From: Chlamydomonas sphaeroides
Taxonomy: Eukaryota; Chlorophyta; Chlorophyceae; Chlamydomonadales; Chlamydomonadaceae
Assembly (NCBI GenBank): GCA_001662425.1
Contig: BDDC01000175.1
Coordinates: forward strand, 17,298-81,297
Direction: 5' to 3'
DNA: 64,000 nucleotides
Numbering within the stretch: position 1 is the stretch's first letter; each line of letters begins with the position of its first letter. A model generated the notes under the pieces. That model saw only the letters and a list, made by a program, of their open reading frames with translations. It was not told the DNA's origin and made no database searches. Made by a program: the position numbers and the translations under genes. Positions 39,301-52,576 of the stretch are shown in pieces.

Positions 39301-42300
39301 ACGCGCGCAGCAATTGCAAAAATTTAACTCTATTTGCCGCCGTCGTGTCTCCAATAAAATCAATGAAATACGTACAAGGTTTGCGGAACTTAATGCATAC
39401 TCGTATGCACACAGGCGCATGGTGCGGAGCTTGCCTTCTTCGAAGGGTCGCAGCAGGTCTCGACTGCCAGGGACCTGATTGGGTCGTGGTTCAACCGGAT
39501 TAACCCAGTTGCCGGGATGTCAGTGTGTGAGTGAGCTGCACGCTGTAACGCAGAGCTTTGGCTATCGCAGCGCTGCGACCACCTCGATGAGCTGCACCTC
39601 TGGCCTTAAAACCTGCCCCATAGGGTTTGGCGCCTCGCACTCTGGCGGCAACAACAAGTGGCTCTACACCGGTGGTAACACGCTGCAGTACAACGCATGG
39701 GACTCTCGCTCCGTGAAGCCCAAGTCGAGCTCCTGCGGAGAGCTGGTATTTGTGCGTCAGCCAGGGTCTACGTCCGTCCCTGACCCAAGGTACAGGTTTG
39801 GCACTGATCCCGTCGCTGATGCGGCCCTGACACCCTTTTGCAATGTGTTGTCATTGAAGCTGTCACGCACTCGTCCAACCCGCAGCTGGAACGCAGCCGC
39901 ATGTGGAGAGCACAACCGGGTATGTGCGGTGCAGTGTGTTGGATGTTTGCTTGTCGATGCTTTACGCATGCTTTGCATGGCTTGCAGGTTCTATGCCGCC
40001 GCCGCTTGAGCAGTCGCCCAGTGCCCAGCCCGGTGTGTGCGCTATGCGGGGGACCTGTTTATGGCCTTGGGCTTGACGGCACATGTCCAGCAATGGCATG
40101 TCTTCAACTTTACCTACTTGACCTCGCCTTTATGAATTCCGTGCCCAGAACACGGTGCCGTCTGCCGTCATGAGCATCAAGGGCACCCGCACCAGCCTCT
40201 ACACGCAGATGATGGACTGGCCGGTGAGCGAGGATGCTACACGGCTGAGCTGCATGTACCAATGTCGTGTGTGTTTCAGTCTTACTTGATGTGACACGCG
40301 GCATGCAATCGCTCCACCTTCAGGCCGCCCGCCGCTACTGTGAGCAGAAGGCAAGTGCACGCACGGCAGCCCCACATGCATGCTGTGTAATCATGTTCTG
40401 GTTTCATGGCAACCAAGCACGCACGTGAGTGTGCGCCCATGTACCTCCTTCCTGCTTTGCTGGGCCCCTACCCCACACCTCAGGGTGATGTGCTGCCGTC
40501 CGTGAACACTAACACAGAGGCGCAGGCTATGGTAGACATGGTCCGGGAGTGGGCCCGCAACAGCCGCACCTCGGGGCAGGTAGGACATGTGCGCTCACAT
40601 AATCTGACGCCTCTGGCTTGCAGCGACTTGCAGGTTTCCTGACTGCATTGCCTTTCATGCGACCTGACTCCGTCGGACTGCCGCACCGTCACGTGCTGCA
40701 GGTCCGCGTGTGGCTTGGCGGCACGTACACAACCGCCAACAACCGCGATGGTGTTGGTGGCACGGGTGAGGCCACACCGCACGCCTGCGCTTGGTTGCTA
40801 TCCTTCCTTATGTCCTGCTAAGCGGAGCATCGACAATGTGCTGCAGGCTCTGTCACCAGCCGCGACTGGGTGTGGCTCGACAAGATGTCATTTTCATTTG
40901 TAAGACACACGGGGATGCTGCAACATAGCAGCGTGCTGGCGACTTGTCGGCTTTGTATGTTATGGCTGCGAGTTGTGCTTAATTGCCCCTTTGCGCGTCT
41001 CAGGTCCGGCGAAACATCCAGCTGCCTCGTGCCGTGACCACAGACGACTTGTGCCTTGCCTGGGCAATCTCGGTGGCCGGTGACACGGATGCCTGGCAGC
41101 CCTCGAGCTGTGATGTCTCGGGCTTTGTGTTCTGCCAGCGCGATCTGCAGCCCTTCCTGTGCCACACCAACGACCAGATGGACCGACCCGCCCTGGCCGA
41201 GGCCAACGCAGACCTGTACTGCCCCTCGGGTAAGTCGGTTGCATACAGGTTCGTGCGTCAACCCAGCAGTTGGTGAGCAGTGGGAAGTTGATCCCTTGGC
41301 CTATCCCATTGCCATCACCATCACATGCAGGAACCTTCCTCACCGGCCTCACCGGTGTGGTGCCCCCGGTGCTGCCTTCGGTCGAGCCTCGCGGCATCCA
41401 ATACAGCGGAATCTGCCGCAACACGCGCTGGCAGGCACTCACTGAGTTACGTGATGCAGGCGACGCCCCGCTGTGCCGCCGTGGGTGGTCCGTCCCGCGA
41501 GAGGTGCGTGGGTGCATGCACACTCAGGCTATGGGTGTGGTTGTGGGTGTGGGAGAGGCCCGGAGAACACCTGGAAGCAGCACCGCTACTGTGGCCTGCA
41601 GGAGGGCTTCATGCTGCAAGTCACACACCGGGACGTCCGCGAGTGCAGCCGCATGTGCGGAGTGCTGTCAGCAAGGACCTTCTCATACTACCGCGTGCCA
41701 CTCTTGGCGGTAAGCGCCGTGGTAACTTACCCAACAATTTATCATCCTCGGTACTAGGGTGTTCTTCGCCCCATATACAACGATCTGGGCTGCCAACCGG
41801 GCATGGGCACCTTACCTGCCGCACTTTCCATCGACCCAGCGTGCCTTGCACTGCTGACTTGTCTAGTGCTGCCTTCTGCCCCATGCAGGTGCTCTATGAC
41901 GACGGCAACAGCACCCGGCCCGCGACCTGCCGTTGCTCGCGCGCGCTTGCGGGTGTTCAGTTGAGGTGCGCTGCTGATCGGCCAATCAAAGCGAGATGGT
42001 ACAGACTGATGGATCAGCGAGTGCACATCATTCATGCTGCATGCACTCTTGTAGCGCACCGCATCATGTTCCCTGACCCGTGCATGAGTGCTGCTTTGTC
42101 CTTGTGTTGACCCATGTGTCGAGCCTCCGCTAGCTCCCTGCGCATAGCTCACCGCAATGCCATGCCTCCTCGCAGTGGCGCCGCTGTTGATGCTGCGTAT
42201 GAGGTCAACTCCACCACCACCATCTACACATACGGATTCGACAGGCGCATCTTTGCAACGTGGGTGCCGTGGTCCTTTGTGGCTCGTAGCCAGCATGTTT

Positions 42301-45300
42301 TAGTCAATGGGCCATTTAGCTTAGGCGGGTACGTAGGTCACCAAACACAAAATGAAGTGCTCGAATTTAACTCTGGTGCTCACACGCCATAGGCATCCAG
42401 TCTTTGCCTTGAACACCGACCTCGTGCATATTGCCGTCCTCTCGCCGGCCTGCAGGTGTGTCGCGCACAGCGACCTGCTCAATGGTGGCGCTCTTGTGGA
42501 CAGCGAGTTCCAGCTGGGTAAGTCCGTCTGTGGCACGCACGTTGTGCATCGTACTAGTGAGCGAGCCGTACTTGCCAGGCTATAGTGACGGAGACGGTGG
42601 ATCAGCCACAGACGTCCAGCGTGATTAGTAATGGCGGCGCCATCTATGGTTCGCCAACTATGTCAGGCCAGGTTGATGCAACAGGGAACAAACTGCGCGG
42701 CCCATGCCAGCAACATGTGGCTGCAAACCACCGCCCTCACAGAGATGCCCGAGCTCAAGTGGGCTCCCATCCAGACCAGCTTCGTGCGCGAAAGCAAGTA
42801 CCGCTTCTTCAACCGCAGCACCACCTTCGACAGCGCGCAGGTTCGTTGCTAGTTGGATGATCGCAATTCTGGGGGCAGGGGTGACACTGCAGTGTGCCAT
42901 GCTGCCCTCTCATGGCAATGCCTGATAAATGCTGCCCCGCAGCGCCTGTGCATGCTGTACGGTGGCCACCTGGCGATCTTGGAGGACTCTGGTGACATTA
43001 AGGATATGCTGGAGCTGATGACGAACAGCATTGACACCTTGCAACTCAGCGCCACCAACATTCTCTGGGTCGGCCTGTACATTGCGCAGCAGCCACTCTA
43101 CCGCTGGCTGGACGGCACGCCCCTCGCATACGATATCCCCGTCGTCTCCGCAGAGCCCGGCTGGGATTGGTGTAAGTCTGGCTGCTGGCAACCCGAGCGC
43201 CAGCTGGTAGCTATTTGAACCTGGCGGCTGGGCTTCCATCCATTTGAAGTAGTTGCCAGGGCGCCACTCGCCTCCACCTCCCAGTCCTGCCACATGACCC
43301 ACGCCCCCATCTGTATGCAGCCCCGCCCAACTGTGGCTACCTGGAGGTCAATGTCACGATGGTCGATGGCCAGCGCCGGGTTATGGGCGCAGTCAAAGCC
43401 GGCACCTGCAGCGACCACAACGCGTTTGTTTGTGAGACCAGTGAGTAGGAGGTCCGCGTGCCATGTTGCATGTATGGCATACATTGTATGTGCGCCCTAA
43501 CACTGACATGGTTGCTTGTCCCACTCACCGCCAGGCACCATTGTCGACGATAGCATCAAGGGTGCGATACAAATGGCATAGAACCGTCAGTCGTGGTCAC
43601 CTCTCGTGCAATTGTTCTGATGTGGTGCCGCTTCGCTGCAACCCCTGCATCACGACAACCCGCAACAGGCTCACATTGCCACCCCGTGTGCTCCTCGTGC
43701 AGACATGACGCCTGGCGAGACTCGTCCCCTCACCTCCCTCGCAACGACATATGGCAACTGGTAGGCTGTTATAAACCGATAGCCCGGCAGGAACAATGGA
43801 CGGAGTGAACATGTGTGACCATGGCTCCACAGCTGTCAATCACGGTTCCCAACCCGTGCAGGTCCGTGACAATGTTTTCCGCACATACAGCATCCTGGCG
43901 TGATGCCCAGAAAATCTGCAGGTGACCCAAACTACTGTAGTAACCACCGCTGCACGAGCTGGTGCAACCACATACCACACTTGTCGTTGACGTCCATCAA
44001 CCTCAGATACGAGGGCAAAGAGCTGCTGTGGTTTTTCAACAAGGCCGAAGAGGCTGAGGTCCTCACCTGGGTTCGCAGCCGCAACCTAACCGGGCCCCTG
44101 TGGACGGCGCTCAGCGTCGACTCCAACAGCCGCATGCAGTGGCGCCTGCAGGTGACATAGCAAGCCAAGCATGTCAACAAGACACACACATGCCGATCAG
44201 CCTCCAAGGCAGCACAATGCCACTTGCAAATAACACATCGCATGCAGATTGTGGTGCTGGCATAGCTTGTGCTAATTGCAGTCACTTTGACCCTACAGAA
44301 TCCCAACCTCACCGTGCTGTCGACGTGGGCCTGGCCCAAGGGCAGCCGTGTGGAGGGGTCTCAGCTGCTGGGCACCATGGGCATCTGCGGCATGGTGGAC
44401 ATTGACACCGGCGCTATCAGTACTGCGGACTGGTGCGGTTGTACACAAGCTATGTGCGTCGATGAGTTGTATGCCCATTCACGCCGCCACGTTGCCCATG
44501 TGTTGCATGGTACACAGCGATGAGTCAGTGATGTTCGCCTGCAAATCTGGCACGCACTGGGAAGACCTGCCTGGTGCGTGTGGCTGACAAAGTGGTACTG
44601 ATTATTATTGGCCCCTTGCACTTGTCTGGAAGACAGATGTTGCTTCGTCTACAGCCTGTTCCTGGTGTGCACGGGAAATGCCCTAGCTCTTTCTGCTTGC
44701 TGCGCTGTGCTGCAGAGATTTTTGTGCAGCGCGCACCTCCACCTCCGCCACCACCGCCGTCGCCGGCACCGACACTTTATCAGGACCAGATGTACAGGGC
44801 CGCAAGCCCGGCAGCACAGATGAAGTCGCGCGGCATGATCTACACATACTACACGACCCACAAGACGTATGCACAGGTGAGCGCTTGCTGGCAAGGACTC
44901 CTGATTGCATTAAACGTTGTGTTCGAATCTACAGCTCTCTTAACTTGAAGCTGAGTTCATCAATGCATTGACGTTTTGTATCGATAGACTCCAGTAAACC
45001 TATCGGCTAGAACATGGGGGCTGCCACAATACAATGCACGCACTTCGCACCGCACCACTTGCTTTGCTGGGGTGCTGCTTTACTGAGCGCAGGCCGCAAC
45101 AATCTGCAGTGAGCTGGATAGCACACTCGCCGAGTTTAAGACAGCCGATGACTACATGGGCTTTAGTAAGTGTGTACAAGCGTGCTGCAAGCCTTGTAAG
45201 ACATGGTGTTCGGCACATTGTGCGAATGAACATATGGTGATGGGCAGTTGCTCTGTAGCAGTAGGCCGTGATGGTTCTTGAGCTTCATGGAGGAGAGCCG

Positions 45301-48300
45301 CAGGAGAAGCGTGGCTGCTACAAAATAGGAGTATAAAATGTTTTTGACTACGTGCACAGTCCACATCCTATAGAAAAAGAACGCAGGCCGTGTGTGGGAC
45401 AGAGTCCCCGCGCCCACCCCGTGTCCAGCTTCATCTCGCATGATGGATGGGCCGCAATGCTCCACACGCCCTAGCATAGCCCTCAAGGCCAGCTCGCCTC
45501 GTCACTTCTACTTCAAACCGTATCTCTCATTCTGCCACAGGCGACCGCGTGCGCCAGCTGCTTGCTGGCAGGACCTCGTTTCTCGGCAACGTCTTCTGGT
45601 AGGCCATTCCGCTTGCTAGAGATTGTGACCAACAATTTGGTGCTGCCCTAATGCCGCCCCAAAGTGTGCGTTTGTGCTTGAAGGCCGCCATGTTTACACT
45701 GCCAAGTGTGTGCCCACGTGCTCGTCTTGCAGGATGGGCCTCCGGCGTGATCCCCGTTACCGCCATGTCTTCCGCTGGGCCAGCGGTGGTACGTGCAGCT
45801 GCATAGCGTGGTCTGCTCCTGCTCGACACTGACGCACTCGTTTATTCCGCCTCATGCCCGCCTCACACGGTTGCAAAACATAGGCACGCCCTATTGGGAG
45901 CGATGGGGCATTGATGAGCCCAACGACGCCCTGGGCATGGAGGAGTGAGCCGTGCCTAGCTTTGCAATGCACAGGCGAGCACGCTCTTCAGCCATGCTCA
46001 CTGACGCCATGCGTGACCCATTTCACCTGCCACAGTTGCGTCAGCAGCATGGTAAGTAGGTTGGCGCGCGGGATTAATTCCAACAAACCTGCAAGCTCGC
46101 TTTCTGATGTTCTCCTACACCACAAAGCATGCGCTGCCTCTGTGCAAGCACATAGAGATGTCTGCTAGTTTGTCCTGCAGCATATGGACTGTGTGCCCCT
46201 TGCTGCATGCGTGCCACTTTCCTATCGAAGGTCATTACAAATGTGAACGCAGAAGCGGCAGCAAGAGCGGTGAGCATATCTGAGCCGCCGTCCCTAGCTT
46301 GCACCGGTCGTCTGCTTGCTGTTGCCACGGCTAAGCGAACCACATCATGTGCAACTAACCTCGTCTGCCCGCAATAGAAATATGTGGCCGATATGGCACA
46401 GAAGGCTCGGTTGGAACGTATAAATGCTGCTGCAATCGGCAATATGGGCCGCAGCTTGATCAAAGCATTTGGCTTTGTGCCAAAGTTGTATAATGAGGGC
46501 ACCATGCAGCTGGGCTACGAAAAGAACTTACTCAGCAAAGCCAGATACTATGAGGGAAAGGCCGCGTTTGCATCCTCGCGCAGGTACGTGCGATGTGTTA
46601 ATCGGTGTAGGTCGTCATCAGTAGATAGGGAGGACATCCTGCGGCAGGGCGTGCACAGTTTTAGTGTGCGCCTGTGCTGCATGGGCCAGCTCACAGCTGC
46701 CAACCGCCAGCAGGCATCGCTTGCTGACACAACATGCCCTACCTGCTTGCACCCAACCGCTACTTAACAACTGCACAGCTTCCGAAATTACTGGATTGAC
46801 GCACCCTGTACTACACAAATGCCGTTCGGCAAGTCTCTGGGGGCTTTTGGCTAAGGCTGCTCAAATCGCACATTCAGACGCCACCTGTGGCTTCCACAAT
46901 GGGAGATTGCTCCCAGTAACGTGGTGTCCCCCGTCCTGCTCATGTGCCGGTCCGGTCCATGCCTGCGGCTAACATGTCACACCCCCTTGTGCTGCCCTCT
47001 TTTGATACCAGTGTGGTGAGTTGGGGCGTACATGACATGACATGTTGTGGGGGGCTCGCAATCCAGGTGGCTGCTCTGCATCTAGAGCGCCCTGCGACCA
47101 GTAACCTCACCGCCACGTGCATCATGCATGACCTGCTACAACCGCATGTTCAATATCATCTACTCTGCCCCTTATTTTGCCCCTGCACGCACTACCCATA
47201 ATAACTCTGTAGCATGGTAAGTTGGGGCTCGCTTGCCACGGCGCACTGGGCAGAGGGCAGCATGGTCATAGGCTGCTGCGGCTTGGTACGTAGCCTTATC
47301 CTGCAAGCCGGTTACCACGCATGCCCACACAGTGCTCGACGCATACCCACTCCGTCCTGCCTTTGCAGAAGCCTGAGCCGGTGCCGCCCCGGCCGCCGGC
47401 ATTCAGAAAACTCGAGGAGCTTGAGTTTCAGATGTCGGTCAGCGGAATCCAGTACGACATGTACGGCCCTCTCATGACGTGGGCTGAGGCCCGGATGTAC
47501 TGTGAGGCCAACGGCCAGGTGCGGTCCCTGTGAGGTCTGGACTGCACGTGTGCTCAGCCCCGCATGTGCTGAGCGGCGTCTGAATGGGGCGCACTGCGCA
47601 TGAGTGGATGCAACCATGCCCTCGTGTGGTGTGACATGTGATGCTGCCGGCTCTAAGTGGTTTGTCTGTCCGCCCAGGTGCTGGCGGACTTCCGGTCCTA
47701 TAGCGAGTACAGCACGGTGCTTTCAGGTATGACGCGTTAAATGTGGAGGCACGCACGGTGGCTGCTTGTGCGTGCTTTCCCGAGACTTTCAACACAATGC
47801 TAGGCATTGCCCCTAACTGAGCGGCCGCTACATACCGCACGACCCATGCCCACCCTCAGTCATGAGCCAGTGGATCTACACGCGGCCGCAGTTCTCTGAC
47901 AAGGTGCACCACGTGTTCAGCCCGCTCAGGCTGCCAATGATCACGTGTGCCGCTGAAACCCAACGCTGCTCCCTCCTTGTGTCCCTCGCCCACACGTACT
48001 CCAACCTGACAGACCATTCAGATGTGGTTAGGGTGAGTTTATTCACAGCAGCTGGCGAGCGTGGCAGGAAGTGGCGCATTCGAGTGTCCCCCAGGCTCAG
48101 GACCTTCTCGATGTCACCCGCAGCTACAACGCCCGTGTGTTCACATCTGTTGGCACGGTCTACACGGCCAACATGGGGGTCGCAAATGCAGCGACAGGCT
48201 ACTACGCCCCCAGTACCGTTGTCAACAATAATGACATGTGGTAGGATTGGACGGGGAGAGTAGCTAGCTGGTGTGTGCGTGTGGCGTGGTGTCTTAAGTT

Positions 48301-51300
48301 GTGTGTGTAGGTTGCTTGGGCTGTGTCTGGATTTGGAGGCCTCAAGGCACGTGACGAATGGCTGGCCCGGTATAGCAGACCGGTTGCCATGCTACGTAGC
48401 CCCTACTTCCCCTACTGTCCTGCCCTGCTCCACCATCCACAGCTTCATGCTTGAGTACGACCCTCAGGCGAGTCTGTAAAGCTGTTGTGTACGTCGCAGC
48501 AAACGTGCACACATGCACACATCGTGTGTGTGAGCGAGGCATGGGCCTGCTACTCGTGTGGTGACGTTGGCGGGTACATGCCTGTGTGCCATCCCAACCC
48601 AACAGACCCGCTCGCACCGCTACATCCAGACATCGTGTGAAGGCACTCGCCGGCCGCTGTGCCGCAGCATGACTCAACAGGCGCCTGTATTCGAGAGCCG
48701 TGAGATGGGGACATTGTGGCTAGCTGTGCGACGGGGATGTGCGCTAGGCCTTCCTCACTCTAGCCTCGAGTATGTAGCTGCATGGTATCTCACGGATGGC
48801 ACGCAAGTCCCTAACTGTATGCTGCGCCCACTGCAGCCGCAATTGGTGGCAAGCGATACACATACTACAAGAAAGGACTGACGGTGAGAAAAAGGAAAAC
48901 AGGCACGGCGGCAGCACATCCAGACCTGACAGCCCACACGTGTGACCCTTGCCTGATTGTTTCTTGTCCTCAGTGGGCCCGTGCTCGTGACTGGTGCCGT
49001 ACACAAGTCAACGGCGAGCTTGCCACCTTCACGTGAGCTGAGAAGTTGTCAATTTTGTCCTGGATGCTAGTATGTCGCATCTATCCATACGGATTACTGT
49101 GATTTAGGGCTTGACATGCCTGTGGCGTGCACCTCTGTGTCGTTACAGTGACACCGAGTGGCCACGAGCTAGGAGCTGGCTTATTGGCAACTTCTGGTGG
49201 GCAGGGAGTGTGGGCTTTCTGTACCCTTTGCACGTCGCTGAAATGTGCATGGAGATGCGGCGTGATGTGAGCTTACGCTGTCCTCTATCTCGCTGTAGGA
49301 ATAATACCGTTGCACGTGCTGGTGACGGTGACGTGGTTGGCTTGATTCGATTTGTGAACGCCTGGATTGGTCTCTCAGACGTAAGTGTGGAGCAACATGT
49401 ACAGTGCTGCTCCCTACCACGATCGATGACATCTCAAGCTTATCACCCACCCTTTGTTCTATAGATAAACCTTGCAAACACCTGGGCTTTCGTCGATCGA
49501 GATGGTGCTAGCGTCAGCTCCAGTGCTAACTGGGGTGGAACTCCACTCCCTGGCGCGGGTAAGATTGCCAGGTTAACCGCTTTGTTGAGGCGTTGCTCCT
49601 CGTTGCTATCGTGATACACGTATACACACATAATGCAGACTGTGGGTATGCGTTTATGGCAGCTCAGAGTACTGTGAACTCCCCCGTCACCATTACTTGG
49701 GCAGCCACGGTGAGGATTGTGCCTAGTGGCTGAGCTGCCCCCAACCGAAGGTTCATTGCTCACAGCACCGTACTTGTGTATGCCACTTGCCACCTCTCAT
49801 CCCTATTTCTGCATGTTTGGCCAAAAGACGTGTAAGTGCGCCCGATAAGTCGCACCACATAATGTAGTAAGAATGCTGAAAGCATTATGGCAATGGTGCA
49901 AGTATCACGGCAACACCTGCTCTTGCACCCCGCAGGCGACATGGTGCAGCCCTTCATATGTCAGTACACACCTTCGGGTCAGTGGTGTAGTGGTCTGCAC
50001 TGCTGCTCATGTATCAGCTGCGCGATAGCTGCAAGATTGCTCAATCGACGTCCACTCCTGTCATCCCCCTCAGGCCTGCCATCGCTAAACACGGCATCCT
50101 TCCCGCTGCCCATCAAGTCGCGCTTTGAGCTGGGCTCGAGCACATCCGGCACAGTGGCGCGTGGCGGCTACATCTACACCCTCATTTCTAACCCCACACT
50201 GCGCGCCAACTGGACGCAGGCACGCCAGCACGCAAACATCCTGCTGGATGCTGTGTAATGCAGAACAGTCGCTGGTACAACCATACCCACACATTGCCGC
50301 CCACATGCAGGCCCAGCTCATGTGCCGCTTCCTGCCCGAGGGTGCTGGCACGCTGGCCTCACTCTACACCCAGGAGGATCTGGACTTCTTTCTTCGGCTC
50401 GTGGCCCAGGCAGAGGGCGACAACGCCGGCGTGTGGCTTGCATACGCAGACTTCCTAAGCGCGGGTGAGTCAGTGGCCTATTGTGTTCGTGTTGGCTTGG
50501 CTTACCATGGGTTTAAACATGAAAGATTGTGTCACACAACCGGATGGTTGTTGGTGTCTGCAGACCGGCCGTACTGGACCATTGGTGGCTCGGGTGAGGA
50601 CCCTGCCAAATGACGCCATAGGGCAGCACGGTGTCTCATGTGCTAACATGCGCTCCCAAACATAGATGGCAATATGTTTAGCTCCAACTGGTTGTTGAAC
50701 CCCGACACAAGCAGCCTCAACGAGACTGCTGCTTGCGGCTACCTGGACCCCAGCACAACCAGCATCCAGCGCATGGCCTGCAGCGAGAAGCTGGCTTTGC
50801 TGTGCATGACGCCAGGTGAGGTGCTCGTTCGCCACTGGTGCTGGCTGGATTCATGGATTCGTCAGAGGTGCCAATACACACAAGCGTGTCGATGTATATT
50901 TCCATGTCCAATGTGAAGCTGACTTGCACATCACTATGCCGATGAATGCAACCGTTGCATGCTGACTTGCGCGGCTACTGTGACTGCATCCGGTGCAGTC
51001 TACAAAGCCGGGTCACAGCACGCGGTAGTGGGAGACTTCAGTGGTGACGGCCTGCCCGACATGATGGTTGCAGCCAACTGCCCCTGGGACAGCGGCGCTT
51101 CGCTTATGGGCTTCCAGCAGCCCTCGCCACCCTCACTGCAGCGCAGCGGCAACCAGGCCATCCGGCCGACCATGTCGATCCCTACATGCGGTGATGGCAT
51201 CCCGTTGTGGGGCCGCGAGGAGTGCGACATTGGTGCCGGTAACGGCGTGTGCACGGACCAGTGCCGCATCCAGCCGGCCTATGTGGTGCAGGCATCGAGC

Positions 51301-52545
51301 AATGAGGCATTCATTAAGATCGGCAAGGACAACTGGACACTGGATCACCCAGGTAATCATAGTTGTGCACAATCATTGCCAACCACTCCACCAAGACCTG
51401 CAACCCTTGTCCTGTCGTGTGTTTGCATCTCGCTCTCTCTAGGCGTCAACTACAACCTGTATGGTCAGGTCCGCGGCTTCAAGGAGGTTGCCGAAACCCC
51501 AGAGGACCCGCTGCTATACGAGGGCTTCTCCAACATCACAGAGGAGAACGGTGGGGACATGTACCTGCTGGCAGCTGCCCACTTCCCAGTTGGTGTGAAC
51601 AGCTATGCTGAGGGTGTTCCACCCTATGTCTGTTCCCTCCGCACAGGCTTCCCTGCCAACCAGCCCATTGAGGTGCACCAAGTAAAGATGCTCATGGCGG
51701 GCTGGCCCTTCCAGTACCGGTGAGGGGCGCATGACCCGTGTGCTGGGTATGGGCACATTGAGGACGGTAACAAGGCACGCACATATCGATTGTCCCAAGC
51801 CCCCACACCTGGTCGGAGATTGCCAGTCAACCTGCTAGTATCTCACATAACACCGCCATTCAAGTTTGAATCCCAACAATACTTCGCATATGCCCTGACT
51901 CTGCAGAGCCTTCCTGCAAACCGATATCAACGCACCCGCCTTCCCCAACTGGGCTGGAGTGGAAACAGAACCTGTAAGCATGGAGTAATGCCCTTGCTCA
52001 CATTTGGGAATCCCGACTTTCTTTGGACGTCATGCCGCTTTAATGGCACCGCATTCTCGCCTGGCAACCTGCATCACGCCATACACAGATCAACAACCCT
52101 TCCTGGAACACAGCCACCAGCACGTGTGGCTGCACCACCGACAACCCCAGTGGCGGCCCCTTGGACCTGGAGGTCGTGCAGGACCTCAAGGACATTGTGT
52201 TCAGGTGGCTGTGCAGCTGTTGCTTCACGGTGGCTGAGGCCTGGCAGCGGCTATGCAATAAACCTACAGATTGTTGCATTCCAGATTTTGCTTGTAATCT
52301 CGCCCTTTGTAATAAGCCACCATTTCTGACTTGTACCGCAGCTGGACCGTGGGCAGCCAGTGCGAGAACTCTGCGTCCATCACTCGCAGCCTGCTCGATC
52401 CACTCACCCAGGAGCCTGAAAACACCACCACTGTGGCGCAGGTATGTTCGTGTGGGTGTGCAAATGCCTCACCGTGCAGGCCAGGACTGGTGTACCGGGT
52501 GTTATTTCATTTGTTCCATGTACCTGTGAATCTTGACGGCACGTA

Positions 52546-52576
<31 letters not shown>

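Noticed and set aside
46384..46767. Open frame treated as a separate small gene
   Set aside because: It is flanked by splice signals, runs into an exon with a CTLD-like ending (YWIDAPC), and is best explained as part of the giant gene.
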